The position numbers and the translations under genes are program-made. A stretch of DNA of 64,000 nucleotides, taken from Linum tenue. Lineage: Eukaryota; Streptophyta; Magnoliopsida; Malpighiales; Linaceae. The stretch is from NCBI GenBank assembly GCA_946122785.1, contig CAMGYJ010000004.1, positions 24,254,188 to 24,318,187 of the forward strand, given 5' to 3'. Positions 34,912 through 46,527 of the stretch are shown piece after piece (position 1 is the stretch's first letter; each line of letters begins with the position of its first letter). Under the pieces are notes generated by a model, which saw only the letters and a program-made list of their open reading frames with translations, made no database searches and had not been told where the DNA came from.

Positions 34912-36711
34912 ATGACCCGTAGCCAGTCTGGAGAACTACTACCATTAGACCAGGAGCTTGAACGGACTTGTAGGAACTTCAAGCGGGCTCTAAAGGAGCG
35001 ACTTGCTGCGGAGGAGGCGCTAGCACAGCTGCAGATCACTGACGAGCAGACCATGGGATCCTACAGGACCGCCAGAGCCGCGGACATGAGGTCACCCATT
35101 CAACACCCTCATGTGCCAGCAAACAACTTTGAGGTGAGCACCTCGGTCATCACAATGTTGCGCGGTTTGGTGGTGTTCCGTGGCAAGGAGGGGGAGTGCC
35201 CCCAATCACATCTGAGGCGATTCCATGAGCTGATCGATGGAATCAAGATAAATGGGGTCCCAGCCGATGCCATCCAGCTGAGGTACTTCCCGTTTACTCT
35301 GGAGGGCCAGACCAAGGAGTGGCTAGACACTCGACCTCCAGGCTCTATCACCACGTTCGCCAACCTGGCGGACAAGTTCCTCACCCGCTATCATCCTCCT
35401 TCAAAGACGGCGGACCTGCAGAAGCAAATCACCCACTTCACTCAAGACGAAGATGAGACCATCCGGGATGCTTGGGAGAGATACACCAGTCTCTTCCTCA
35501 AGTGCCCCAACCATGGTTTCACCGACACCTTCAAGGTGGGCACCTTCTATCATGCTCTCTTCCCGGAGGACAAGTAGCTGTTTGACTCGGTCTGTGGCGG
35601 GAATATGCTCACCAAAACACCGCCACAGCTGAATCAACTTTTTGAAGAGTTGGCAGAGCAGGGCTATGATTGGGGAACTTCCAGGAGATCGAGAAGAGCA
35701 CCAGGGCGGGGTGTGCATGCTGTGGCCACCCATTTATCTGATTTGGTGCAGGTGGTATCGAAGCTGGTTTCAGCTATCGATCGCTCTGGATTGATTACAG
35801 GTACAGGACAGCCGCAGGCGATGCACTGCCAGTGGTGTGAGAGCTCCCATCACACCTTGGAGGACTGTCAGGCGATGAGGGAATCGTCTAATCCCTCGGA
35901 GCAGGTGGACTTCATCAGTAATGCCAGGCGCTTCGACCCCTATAGCAACACTTACAACGAGGGGTGGCGCCAGCATCCTAACTTTTCTTGGGCTGGGGCA
36001 AATCCCAGACCACTAGTCCCCCAGGGACCACCTGGCTTCCAGAGACCTCCTTACCAACCCAAACAAGGGCAATTTGAGCAGCCGCAGCAGCCTCTCTACC
36101 CACCCAGACAGGGGCCAGTTCCACCTCAGTCACGGGTGCGACCATTTCATCAGACATGGGCAGCACCTGCAGCCCCTGTACAGAGTGACCCGATGGCGGA
36201 ATTGAGAGATTTGGTGGGTTCTCTGGCCACCTCCAGTGCAAACAAGTTCAATAACATCGAGCAGTTCATGGAGAAAGCTTCAGGTAAATTCTTGGAGCTA
36301 GAAGCTGGTCAGAGAAACACACAGGCTGTGCTGCGGGATATACAGACTTAGCTTGGGAGTGTTGCCCAGGCTGTAGCTTAGAGGACTCCTGGTACTCTAC
36401 CTGTTCAGACCATCCCTAATCCGCAGGACCCAAATGAGCACTGCAAGGCCATCACTACCAGGAGTGGCAAGATTACTGCAGATCCAACCGTGCGGGCATA
36501 GGAGAGAGAGACCCCTGCTTCAGCACTTCCAGCTAATAAGGAGGAAATGGAGAATGAGGTTGAGGTGCCTGCTCCTAAACCGCAACCAGTGGTGAAGGAG
36601 TATGTACCACAGCTTCCCTTTCCTACTCGGTTGCACAATGACTGACTGGAGACTGAGTTTGCCAAATTCATGGCAATGCTGAAGCAGGTAAATATCACTG
36701 GAGGAGCCGCC
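34912..36711 (+). pseudogene. gag of element B, with in-frame stops
   Basis: The ATG at 34912 starts MTRSQSGELLPLDQELER, and the single frame can be followed to about 36700. Capsid region: PHVPANNFEVSTSVITML, PPGSITTFANLADKFLTRYH and RDAWERYTSLFLKCPNHG. The CCHC knuckle CQWCESSHHTLEDC is near 35826. A glutamine and proline-rich linker follows, then FPTRLHND and LETEFAKFMAMLK. In-frame stops are at 35575, 36349, about 36379, about 36498 and about 36643; several are TAG where relatives have CAG. The protein ends where the protease deletion starts (about 36695). Confidence 0.88.
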
Positions 36712-39491
36712 AGAGTTGGAGCTTAAACCCCTCTCTTCTCACCTGGAGTATGCATTTCTCCGGGAGGGGAATAAGCTCCCGGTCATTATCAGCTCGGATC
36801 TGACACCCGAGCAGAAGAGCAGCCTGGTGGCTCTGCTGCAGAAGTATGCCCGAGACATGGCTTGGAAGATTACCGATATTAGAGGCATTAGCCCATCCTT
36901 CTGCTCCCACAGAATTCTAATGGAGGATGAGGTTAAGCCAGTCAGGCAGCCACAATGAAGATTGTCTCCTAACTTGGAGGCAGTGGTCCGGGCAGAGATT
37001 GTGAAGCTCATGGATGCAGGGATCATCTTCGCTATATCTGATAGCAAGTGGGTCAGTCCACCTCAGGTGGTCCCGAAGAAAGGCAGGATGACTGTGGTCC
37101 CGAATGAGATGAAGGAGTTGATCCCGATGCGGACCATGACCGGCTGGAGAGTCTGCATCGATTACCGACGCCTGAACGAAGCCACCAGGAAAGATCATTT
37201 TCCCCTACCTTTCATTGATCAGATGCTGGAGAGGTTGGCTAGCCATGAGTTTTATTGCTTCCTGGATGGCATGTCTGGTTACTTCCAGAGGATTCCATTT
37301 GGGCTGTGTAATGCACCGACGACCTTCCAGAGATGCATGCTGGCGATCTTCGACCGACTGGTTGGAGAGATCATGGAAGTCTTCATGGATGATTTCTCGG
37401 TGTATGGAGACTCCTTCACTCACTGTCTCCATAACTTGGAACTCGTTCTGAAGAGGTGCGAGGAGACTAATCTGGCACTCAGCTGGGAGAAGTGTCATTT
37501 TATTGTTCGTGAGGGTATTGTGCTCGGGCACAAGATATCCAAGCAGGGGATTGAGGTGGATCGCACGAAGATTGAGACGATCAGTCAGCTACCTCCTCCT
37601 GTTTGTGTGAAGGGGATTCGCAGTTTTCTGGGTCATGCAGGCTTCTACCGGCGCTTCATTAAAGATTTCTCGAAGATTGCCCTGCCTCTGACCAAGCTGC
37701 TGGAGAAGGATGCACCATTTCAGTTCACTCCTGAGTGCACAGCGGCATTCGAGACTTTGAAGGAGAAGCTCACCCACGCTCCCATCATGGTGTCTCCTGA
37801 TTGGTCTCTACCATTTGAGCTGATGTGCGATGCGAGTGACTATGCAGTCGGAGCTGTTCTGGGTCAGAGACGCGAGAAGCACTTCCAGCCCATCTACTAT
37901 GCGTCGAAGACCTTGAACGATGCACATGAGAATCACACCACCACTGAGAAGGAGCTCCTCGCTGTGGTGTATACTTTTGATAAGTTCCGACCATATCTGG
38001 TCCTCTCCCATGTGGTGGGCTACACAGACCACTTGGCGATTCGCTACTTAATGAGCAAGGCTGATGCAAAGCCTCGGCTCATCCGCTGGATCCTGCTTCT
38101 GCAGGAATTCGACATAGAGATCCGGGACAAGCAGGGAGCCGAGAATGTTGCTGCAGATACTCTTTCACAATTGGAAGCCCCTCCGGTGGACAACTTCGAG
38201 GAAGAGATCGATGACTCCTTCCCGGGTGAGCAATTGCTAGCGATGATGCTGGTGGACAGCGTGGCCCCTTAGTATTCTGACTTTGCCAATTATCTGGTGG
38301 GCAAGCAGTTACCCAAGGGGATGGCCACTCATGCAAAGCGCAAGTTCTTCTCCGATCTGAAGCACTACTTCTGGGAGGATCCTTACCTCTTCAGAATCGG
38401 AGCAGATGGCGTGATCCAGCGCTGTGTCATGGAGCACGAGATGGAAGACATCCCGTCTCAATTCCACGAGGGACCTACTGGAGGTCACCATGGAGGAAAC
38501 CGCACGGCGCGGAAGGTGCTACAGTCGGGCTTCTATTGGCCCTCGCTCTTCAAGGTAACATTTCTTCCCGGGATGAGATGCCCCAACATATCTCTGTTAT
38601 TTGTGAAATTTTTTATGTTTGGGGTATCGATTTCATGGGCCCATTCCCTCCATCTTTTGGCAATCTGTACATATTGGTTGCAGTGGACTACGTCTCGAGG
38701 TGGGCAGAAGCTCAAGCCATGCCCACCAATGATGCAAGATGGGTCTGCTCATTTCTGAAGCAGCTGTTCTCCTGGTTCGGGACACCTCGCGCCATTATTA
38801 GTGATAGAGGAACCCATTTTCAAGGGCAATTCACTAAAATCCTCTTTCGCTATGGCGTTAAGCATCAGGTGTCGGTGTCCTACCATCCCCAGTCAAATGG
38901 GCAGGCCGAGCTGACGAACTGGGAGCTAAAACGAATAATTGAAAAGACGGTGGATCAGTCCCGCAAGGATTGGTGCACCAAGCTCGATGATGCTCTTTGG
39001 GCGTATAGGGCAGCCTATAAAAATCCGATTGGTACTTCTCCATAGAGGCTTGTCTATGGGAAGGCGTGTCATTTGCCAGTAGAGCTAGAGCACAATTCAT
39101 TAAGCTGCTAAACCTGGATTTGAGTGTTGCAGGTACAGAACGTAAGTTGCAGCTGCTGGAGTTGGAGGAGTGGCGTTACCACGCCTACGAGAACACCCTG
39201 CTCTACAAGGAGCGCACCAAGCGTCTCCACGACGCTCGGTTGAGGGGCCCGAAGGAGTTTTCAGGTAGGTGATCGTGTTCTACTCTTCAATGCACGCCTG
39301 AAACTCTTTCCAGGCAAGCTCCGTTCGAGGTGGTCGGGACCCTTCACGGTCACCCAAGTTTTCCCGCACGGTGCGGTGGAGATCAGCAATGCTCAAACCG
39401 AGCCATTCAAGGTGAATGGCCACCTCCTAAAGTTGTATTTGGGAGGTGCTGTCGAGTGCGCAAAGCTGCTGATCAAGCTCGAGGACCCTTA
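36696..39491 (+). pseudogene. pol of element B: RT, RNase H, integrase (protease missing)
   Basis: The N-terminal part (ELELKPLSSHLEYAFL) directly follows gag, so about 0.8 kb with the protease is gone compared with D. RT shows VCIDYRRLNEATRKDHFPLP and the catalytic FMDDFSVYGDSF at 37383. A 22-residue in-frame gap after DGMSGYFQ removes the IPISPEDQAKTTF-type segment seen in E. RNase H follows ([39 protein letters not shown]). Integrase has the HH half of its zinc finger ([12 protein letters not shown]), but about 46 bases with the CC half are deleted near 38553, shifting the frame. The DDE core is readable afterwards ([31 protein letters not shown]). Stops lie at 36957, 38270 and 39043; a further frameshift is near 39095. 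Confidence 0.9.
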
Positions 39492-39535
39492 GTTCCTCTA
39501 CTGGCGTCCAACTAAAAGACGGTAAAGAAGCGCTT

Positions 39536-39553
39536 GTGGGGAGGCATCCCCAC
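39536..39553 (+). other. Conserved hairpin after integrase, element B
   Basis: The sequence gtggggaggcatccccac forms a seven-pair stem GTGGGGA/TCCCCAC with loop GGCA, longer than in A by one A-T pair. It lies about 45 bases after the integrase stop. Confidence 0.75.
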
Positions 39554-39674
39554 CGAGGTTTGCATTTTCTTACCTTTTTTCCTTTTGATTTTTTTGATTT
39601 TTGAGTCTTGAGGTGTTGTTCCAGAGTCGAATGTCGTTTTTGAGTGAAAACATGTTGAAATCGGGGCTCTAGCA

Positions 39675-40042
39675 ATCCACACGGCCATGCCTGAAACTCA
39701 CACGGCCGTGTGGTTTTCAGCCCCTGGTCGTGTGAGCTCTTAGCATAATCCACACGGCCAAATGTGCAACTCACACGGCCGTGTGGATTACCTCGGCCAG
39801 GCCGTGTGGCCGACACGGGCAACTCTGATGCTCACACGGCCGTGTGGATTTGACCCCTTGGCCGTGTGAGCTCTCGGCATTTTCCACACGGCCAGTTGTG
39901 CATGTCACACGGCCGTGTGGCTTGCCTCGGCCTGGCCGTGTCGGCCAACACGGGCACACCCTGCAACTCACACGGCCGTGTGAGCCTGCCCGTATGGCCG
40001 AGCCACGGGCTATAAATTCGGCCGACACGGCCGAGTGGTCAG
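39675..40042 (+). repeat. Array of cacacggccgtgtg palindromes, element B spacer
   Basis: More than ten copies of cacacggc/gccgtgtg words, many as the full palindrome, occur between the hairpin and the leader. The array is longer than in A. Confidence 0.88.
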
Positions 40043-40839
40043 AAAATTCAATTTCACTCGCCGGAATCCTCTCCCCCTCGCCGGAAAACCGCGACTTTTC
40101 ACCCTCCTTGGCGAGTTTCGGCCATTTTTGGACGGTTTTTCACAAACCCAACACCACAACCACCCTTCCCTCCCTATTATCGGCCTATCCCTCGATTTTG
40201 AGGTGATTTGGTTCGATTTTGAGTCGCCGGAGGCGATTTCCGGCGAGGCTCTGACAAGCACTTTCGCGCATTTTTTTCGGCTTTTCGTCACTTCCATCGC
40301 CTTCCCCTCATCATCCCCTACACCTCTACTTGAGTCTCCAGGTTTTATTTTGCCCTTAACTATGTTATTTTTGGAGAATTGGGTGTTAGGGTGCATGTTT
40401 AGAGAACCTATTTGAATCTTGTGAATTTTGTGCAATTGATTGAGGGGAATGCTTGGATTATGTCTAAATTGTGTTGGGAAATGTCCCCCTTGCTAGTTTG
40501 AGCCCTTGTGTGCAAGAATTTTGTCAATTTCATGCTTACCTTAATAGTGCACACAAGGTGTTCGATGAAATGCCTGTTTTCATGCAATGTTGTGAGCACT
40601 GGTTGGGGCCCTTAATGATGTGCTTTGAGGGTGTATTTGCTATGGATGTGAACCTTAAGTTGCCTACTTTACCGTGAATGTGCACCACCACTCAGATTAT
40701 GCTTGATTGATCGAGTTTTTGACCCCCGAACTACGGATGAAACCATGATTGGGCTGTTTTCTGTTCTTAAGTGTGGGGGTGTGATTAACCTTTTCTTTGG
40801 CTCTTTTGGTTCCACTTTGGGTTGTTCTTTTGCAGGACA
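40043..40839 (+). other. Leader of the env-position ORF in element B, with possible intron
   Basis: The leader starts with the tcgccggaa-rich stretch and then ctctacttgagtctccag followed by gt at 40342. The stretch before the ATG ends ttgttcttttgcag, a good plant 3' splice site, at 40835. A 494-base intron (40342-40835) would put the acceptor four bases before the ATG. Element A has the same signals 495 bases apart. No splicing evidence is available from sequence alone. Confidence 0.5.
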
Positions 40840-42188
40840 ATGTCGAAACCCAACCTCAAGCACCCGCTCATCCGGGATCTGAAGAGGGGGCCCTACCAGG
40901 ATCGTTTCAAGCAAGTCCTAGCATGCTCGTTTGGGCAGCACCATTGTTGGTCCAAGCGGGAGTTTGAGAAGCTGCACTGTTACGAGTACTTCTCCGCCAT
41001 CGTCACCAACAGGCCTTGGCGCCGTCTGCTCTCCATCCGGGAGAAGGTTTAGTACGAGCCCGTGCTGGAGTTCTACACGACCTTCAAGCACGCATCCACA
41101 GAGGATTGGACAGACGGTGCAGCTGTCAAATTCAGGCTCGGCGGTGCACCCCGGTCTATGAGCTACCACGAGCTGGCCACTACTCTCGACCTCGGCCTGG
41201 CGGATGGTGAGGACTACGTCACCGAGGTCATCGACCCAGCGGACGTGAACTTCAAGACCCTGTACACCCGCCTTGCTCGGCCAGGCCAGCGTCCCTTCTC
41301 GGCCGGGAAGACGAAGGCCAGCAGCCTGCACCTCGACAACCGCATTCTCCACCACCTGCTGGCAAAGTCTTACACCCCAGCCTCCGACAGTGCCAGAGCC
41401 ATCACTAAGAGGGCCATGTACTTCATCCAGTCCATCCGCCAGCACGACCATCCTCTCTACTTGGGTTCTGTGGTGGCCAGAACCTTCGAGAAGAGTGCTT
41501 CGGAATTGAAGAGCCTCCACTGCACTCCCCTCATCACCCGCCTGGCCACCTACTTCGGGCTTTCACTGCAGGGGTGCACAGAGCAGGGGAGCACCAGTGT
41601 CTTCGGCAGAGAGACGATTAGTCGCATGCACCGGCTGCGTGAGAACCGCGGCATCCTGTGGATCGAAGGGTTTCCGGAACCTCCGATCCCAGAGGAGGAC
41701 CAGCCAGAGGAGGAGCAACTCGAGGACCAGGAGGATGAGGTTGTTGATCATGTGGAGCCCGAGGAGGTGGATGATGCTGCCGCCCCCCGCCCCACCACCT
41801 TCGAGTACGGGGGTGGCAGCTCCGCCTTCCCCGGTCAGGACTACTTCACTCACCAGTTCGAGCAGCTGCGTATCCAGAACCAGCAGATCCTTGACCAGCA
41901 GCTCCAGTTCCAGCAGCAGTATGCAGCTCACTAGGCCGAGTACCAGAACATGATGGCTGCTTATGATGAGCGCCTGGACATGATGGCGACCCAACAGGGG
42001 GTGACACTGGCTTATATCGAGCGAGAGAAGGCTCGATCTAGGCGCATGCAGGAGGTCCAGCAGCACCTGCTCCAGCTGTTGCCGGGCGAGCAGCCAGTCT
42101 GGAGGACTCTCCACTTCCACCTCCCCCAGCTGATGGTGTTGACGCTTTCATGGACGACATCGACCTGGATAACCTTGGCGACGAGTAG
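40840..42188 (+). pseudogene. Athila ORF1-like gene in the env position, element B
   Basis: The ATG at 40840 opens MSKPNLKHPLIRDLKRGP. The conserved body includes FGQHHCWSKREFEKLHCYE, NRPWRRLLSIREKV, RLGGAPRSMSYHELATTLDL, DNRILHHLLAKSYTP and YLGSVVARTFEKSASELKSL. This resembles the Athila ORF-1 family (function unknown). The C-terminus is acidic, then glutamine-rich (RIQNQQILDQQLQFQQQ) and coiled-coil-like, ending NLGDE. I see no signal peptide or membrane segment, so an envelope role is not supported by the sequence. TAG stops at 41050 and 41932 and a frameshift near 42100 break it. Confidence 0.8.
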
Positions 42189-42545
42189 GCTGTACTCATT
42201 GCCCCTCTGAGTGTGTTTTCATTTTAGACTTTTGTGTGTTTGCTCCATGTGTGCGGAGCTTGAACTTAATTTTTCGTTTTTTTTTTGTTTTCTTTTTCTT
42301 TTGTGGATTGTTTATTTTGTGGCCGTCTGGGCTACTGATCCCTAACGCACAGTGTGCTAGTGTGTTCTTGATGTTCGATTCGTGCAGAACTGTCCATCTT
42401 CCCGTTTGTTTCTCGCTAACTGGTCCACTTCCAGTCCCCCGGCAGTATTTTCATCCGGTAACATCATTCCCCTTATCTCTCCCTCTACTCCATTGAGGGC
42501 AATGTCGTGCTTAAGTGTGGGGGGGGGTGCTTTGTATCGGTTGGA

Positions 42546-42606
<61 letters not shown>
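42546..42606 (+). repeat. (TA)n(TG)n microsatellite
   Basis: About eight TA units followed by about 21 TG units. At the same place element A has only ctatatatgtgtgttt (48238-48253), so the expansion is specific to B. Confidence 0.95.
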
Positions 42607-42609
<3 letters not shown>

Positions 42610-43905
42610 TTGGAGCCTAGTCCGCTACTGTTGTTTGATCATATTGGCACTGTGTTGTGATTGGTGAATTGAATGGTTTTCGGATTGATGCATGACAACT
42701 GGATTGTGACTAGGACAACCTATGATGATGACAGAGACGTGCAGTAGAATCAGAATGAGATATAGAGCATATAGGTAATATGTGAGATTTGAGCCTGCTC
42801 GTTTCTTTCTTGTGCAAAGATCCCTCTTCCATGATGTGTAGCATTCACGTTGTCACTAGCTAAGATGATGGAGGCATAGGATTAGCCCACAACCAGATTG
42901 ACTGTCCTGATGTGTCATATCCCCTAGTCAGCCCCTTTGAGCCGTGTGTTATCCTTTCTTTCGGTCTACAATGAAAAATCACCCTTTTGCATCTTTTAGA
43001 AGGTTCCACAGAGTGGTTTTTACATGTTTTCTGCTGTTTCTGCTAAATGTAATGTGAGGGTTGGAGGTAGTGCTTAAAAGTTGGGCATGTGTTTGAAATA
43101 TGTGCAGAAGTGGTGGTTCTCTGAAGTAATGAAACGAAAATGAAAGGAAAAAAAAAACAAAGAAAAATGAAAGCAAAAGAGAGACACTACCAAAAATCTG
43201 AATAGTGCCCATTAAGTAGCGTTTCTTAGCAGTTTGGCTTAGAAATGCTGACATTTATATAACCTCCTTCGCTCTTGTGCTCTTGAGAATTTGAGTACTG
43301 CAGAATGGCAGGAAGGAAATACTGGTTTGTTTGACTGTGATTGTGTGGGTTTGGAAATGTGGAACCTTGTGCTATGAATACTTCCACCACCTAAAAGGCC
43401 TTTTCCCCATGGCCAAGACCCAAGCCAGTCATTTGAACCTGTGTCTAAGACCTCCGGATTAGTTGGTGGTGACACCCCATATGTGCACTCTAGCATTTAG
43501 AGACTGCCATCATGGTGAAGAGATGTTAGGGATTGAGAGAATAAGCATGCACATTTTTCTCATCAAGATTGTCCTGACCCCACTGGTCGAGAGTGAGCAA
43601 TTCATTTTTCATATTCTATATACTCTTGTACCCCGGTGAGGACCTATATTCCTCAGTCTCTATTCTGATGTCTTGAGTTTGGTACATGAGGTGACTGTCT
43701 TGAGTAAGTGGTTGAGTCAAGTCTAGGTTGGTCTGTGAACAGAAGGGAGACTCTTCCTTTACTCGATTTTGCTGCACTCGAATGTCCTTTGTGGTGGTTG
43801 TCCAGGTTGCTATTGAAGTTGTTCATGTGTTGATGTTTGAAAACCAGTACGATTCACGTGTTCTGTGCCTTTATGACTTGTCCCCAATGTTGGTATGATT
43901 GAAAT

Positions 43906-44483
43906 TAGGGATGGCAATGGGTAGGGTCGGGTGCGGGTTTACCCTATACCAACTCCTAACCCGCCGGGCAGAGCCTTCTAAAATACCCGATTAAATAACC
44001 GCCGGGTATGAAAATTATATAACCATACCCTACCCACCGGGTAACCACGGGTATTCGGGTAACCATGGGTACGAATCCTAAACTATGAACTTACACACAT
44101 ATATGCACATACATATTGTTGTCCATTAAAAATTCTCAATACTTCTAGTTGTTCTAGCTTCAACAATCCAAACAAATAAAAACAACAAAAACATAATAAT
44201 TGTTCTTGCTTCTACAATCCACACAAACATAATAATCGTCTACATCTTCATCATCAATAATGGTAGCTAAACTAAATTTCTCAAGGGAAATTGACCCTTT
44301 GGTTAGCGGGACGGGTATAACGGGGCGGGTATTATCGATTACCATACCCGTACCCTACCCTTTATTTTGAAACCGGGTATTACCCGTACCCACCCCTTAA
44401 CTCGTCAAAGCGGGTAATTACCCTCGTTGACCGGTTACGGTCGGGTAGGGTACCCATGGTTACGGGTTGGATTGACATCCCTA
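43906..44483. mobile_element. Non-autonomous hAT element in the 3' UTR of element B
   Basis: The 578-bp element has ends tagggatggcaatggg and ttgacatcccta, inverted over about 12 bases, and the perfect 8-bp duplication attgaaat (43898-43905 and 44484-44491). The interior is rich in gggtaac/gttaccc-like words. Element A keeps the empty site at about 49300 (tatgattgaaattgtgagc), confirming insertion after A and B diverged. It has no transposase gene. Confidence 0.95.
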
Positions 44484-44544
44484 ATTGAAATTGTGATCTT
44501 ACCTTGTGTCTGACTTGGTTTGCTTGGGGACAAGCAAACGGTTA

Positions 44545-44558
44545 AGTGTGGGGGAGTT
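44545..44558 (+). promoter_or_regulatory. Polypurine tract of element B
   Basis: The sequence aagtgtgggggagtt lies directly before the 3' LTR. The same tract precedes the 3' LTR of A. It would prime plus-strand DNA synthesis. Confidence 0.85.
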
Positions 44559-45905
44559 TGATAGACCGTTAATTGCACATGTTTTTACCCCTATTCATAC
44601 ACCATTTGAGATGTTGATTCTTGTGTTTTAGGCCGATTTCACGCTAGGTTGTGCTTGTTTGTGATATTTCAGGTCCTAGTACGTGAATGGAGGCTTGGGA
44701 GCGAGTTTGGGGGCGATTGGATGAAGATCGGACGCGAGGCGCTGAGAAAGCCAAACGGGCATTCCTGGAACCCACACGGCCGTGCAAGTCACCCTTGTGG
44801 CCGTGTGGTTTGTGCCGAGAGCTCACATGGGCATGGTGTAAATTCCACACGGCCGTGTGACCCTGGCTGTGTGGGAAGCCTGGAGTTCGATTAATTGAGA
44901 CGCAGCGTTTTGGAAGCCACACGGGCAACTGGGTAAGCCACACGGCCGTTTGGCCTGCCCGTGTGAGTCGGGAAATCTTGGTTTTTACCCAATTCCGAGC
45001 CACAAGTGAGGGAATCGATTTTTTGGAGCAAAAACAGAGCCATAGAGAGAGAAAGTGCAAAGAACACATCCTAAGAGTGGTTTTGGAGCTGGGTTTCATC
45101 AAATCAAGCTTGGAGATCATCATAGGAGTGATAATCATCATCCCAGATCAGATTCTTCCCATTGTTATGAGTATGACTGCTTTGTATCCTTTTTTCCCCT
45201 CTCTCTCTATGGAGTATAACTTTCTCTCTCTTGGGTATGAAGAGCCCTAGTTCCAAGTGTTAGGGATTTTGATTGTAATGACTTGGTATTGTTATACACC
45301 TTGATTATAATCGAATGATGCATGATTCATTGAATTGATTTAAGTCTGATCAGTTTTTCTTGATTTCTGCTGCAACCTGAGATAGATAGAATCTGATTAG
45401 GTTGTTAGAGCTACATCATTCGGTAGTAGTGGATTGGTTATACGAGAGTTATCCAATCTACTGCTTTGTACTGGAATCCAATTCCAGTAGTGGAGTTCTG
45501 TGTTCATAGCCTCAGCTTTCTATCCCGGTGAAGACTAGTCGTCTGCCGGGTAGTTTGACTGAGAGGGCTTGGTCAGCTTAAGAGATTCCAAGCTACTGTC
45601 GGATCTTTCGCAGTTTAATCAACAGTAAGTTAACCTTGGGTAGTTACAATTGAGACCTAACTAAGGAGCTAGGGGGACTCATTCCCGAGTGACTCTTCCT
45701 TGACTTCAGAAAACCGAACCATTTCCTGCTTTTTAATGCTTTTACTTTAAACAACAATCACTCGACTTAGTTTGCTAGATAATAGATAATCATGGAGTAG
45801 GCAGTAGATCTAGACCCCGGGTTGACATTAGAACTTGCTACTTTACTACATTCCCGGACTGCGATTACACTTGGTCGCAGTTTGGTGTTGTGTTTTAGCG
45901 TGTTA
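44559..45905 (+). repeat. 3' LTR of element B
   Basis: It starts TGATAGACCGTTAATTGCAC and ends TTTTAGCGTGTTA, where the last C of the usual GTGTCA has become T. It is followed by the target duplication ggagg and then by the leader of element A. Confidence 0.93.
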
Positions 45906-46527
45906 GGAGGCGATTTCCGGTGAGACTCCGGCGAGGCTCCGACGAGCACTTCTGGGCAGATTTTCGTCTTTTCGTCGCTTCCATTGCCTTCCCCTCATCA
46001 TCCCCCGCACCTCTACTTTTGTCTCCAGGTTTGATTTTGACCTTAACCTTGTGATTTATGGAGAATTGGGTGTTAGGGTGCATGTTTAGAGAGCAACTTT
46101 GAATCATGTGAATTGTGTGCAATTGATTGAGGGGAAAGCTTGGATTATGTGTGAATTATGTTGGGAAATGTCCCCCTTTCTTGTTTGAGCCCTTGTGTGC
46201 AAGAAATTTGTCAATTCCATGCTCACCTTAATAGTGCACACAAGGTGTTCGATGAAATGCCTATTTTTCATACCATGTTGTGGGAACTGGTTGGGACCCT
46301 TAATGATGTGCTTTGATGGTGTATTTGCTATGGATGTGAACCTTAAGTTGCCTAGTACATTGTGGATGTGCACCCCCACCCAGATTCTGCTTGTTTGATA
46401 GAGTTTTTGACCCCCGAACTATGGATGAAACCATGGTTCGGCTGTTTTCTGTTCTCAAGTGTGGGGGTGTGATTAACCTTTTCTTTGGCTCTTTTTGCTC
46501 CACTTTGGGTTGTTCTTTTGCAGGACC
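45906..46527 (+). other. Element A leader, second part, with possible intron
   Basis: It continues the A leader after B. The potential donor is tctccag/gtttgatt at 46028-46029 and the potential acceptor ttgttcttttgcag at 46523, four bases before the ATG, mirroring B. The intervening 495 bases contain no conserved frame. Confidence 0.5.

Larger units (their letters stand above)
42189..44558 (+). other. 3' UTR of element B
   Basis: A long non-coding region shared with A (47873-49411) and, inverted, with F. It includes attgagggcaatgtcgtgct followed by a G run at 42521-42528, an expanded microsatellite at 42546-42606, and a hAT insertion at 43906-44483. Blocks such as cctaaaaggccttttcccc are conserved across the subfamilies. 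It ends in a polypurine tract. Confidence 0.8.
33427..45905 (+). mobile_element. Athila-type LTR retrotransposon B, inserted in element A
   Basis: The 12,479-bp element has two LTRs of about 1.34 kb and the 5-bp duplication ggagg at 33422-33426 and 45906-45910. Order: LTR, tRNA-Asp primer site, gag, RT, RNase H, integrase, hairpin, palindrome array, leader, Athila ORF1-like gene, long 3' UTR with a hAT insertion, polypurine tract, LTR. The protease region is deleted. By eye I count roughly 15-20 differences in the first 330 bases of the two LTRs, so the insertion is not very recent. Confidence 0.95.

Noticed and set aside
40918..41520. 200-codon minus-strand frame opposite the Athila ORF1-like gene
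   Set aside because: It is the antisense of a GC-rich coding frame, and the copy in A is not open over the same span.
41563..42120. 185-codon leucine-rich minus-strand frame
   Set aside because: It arises from antisense CAG/CTG-rich sequence of the glutamine-rich tail, so the leucine-rich look is not a membrane protein.
42236..42660. Hydrophobic small frames in the element B 3' UTR (and the same in A near 47923)
   Set aside because: They result from the T-rich UTR and the microsatellite; the frames differ between A and B.
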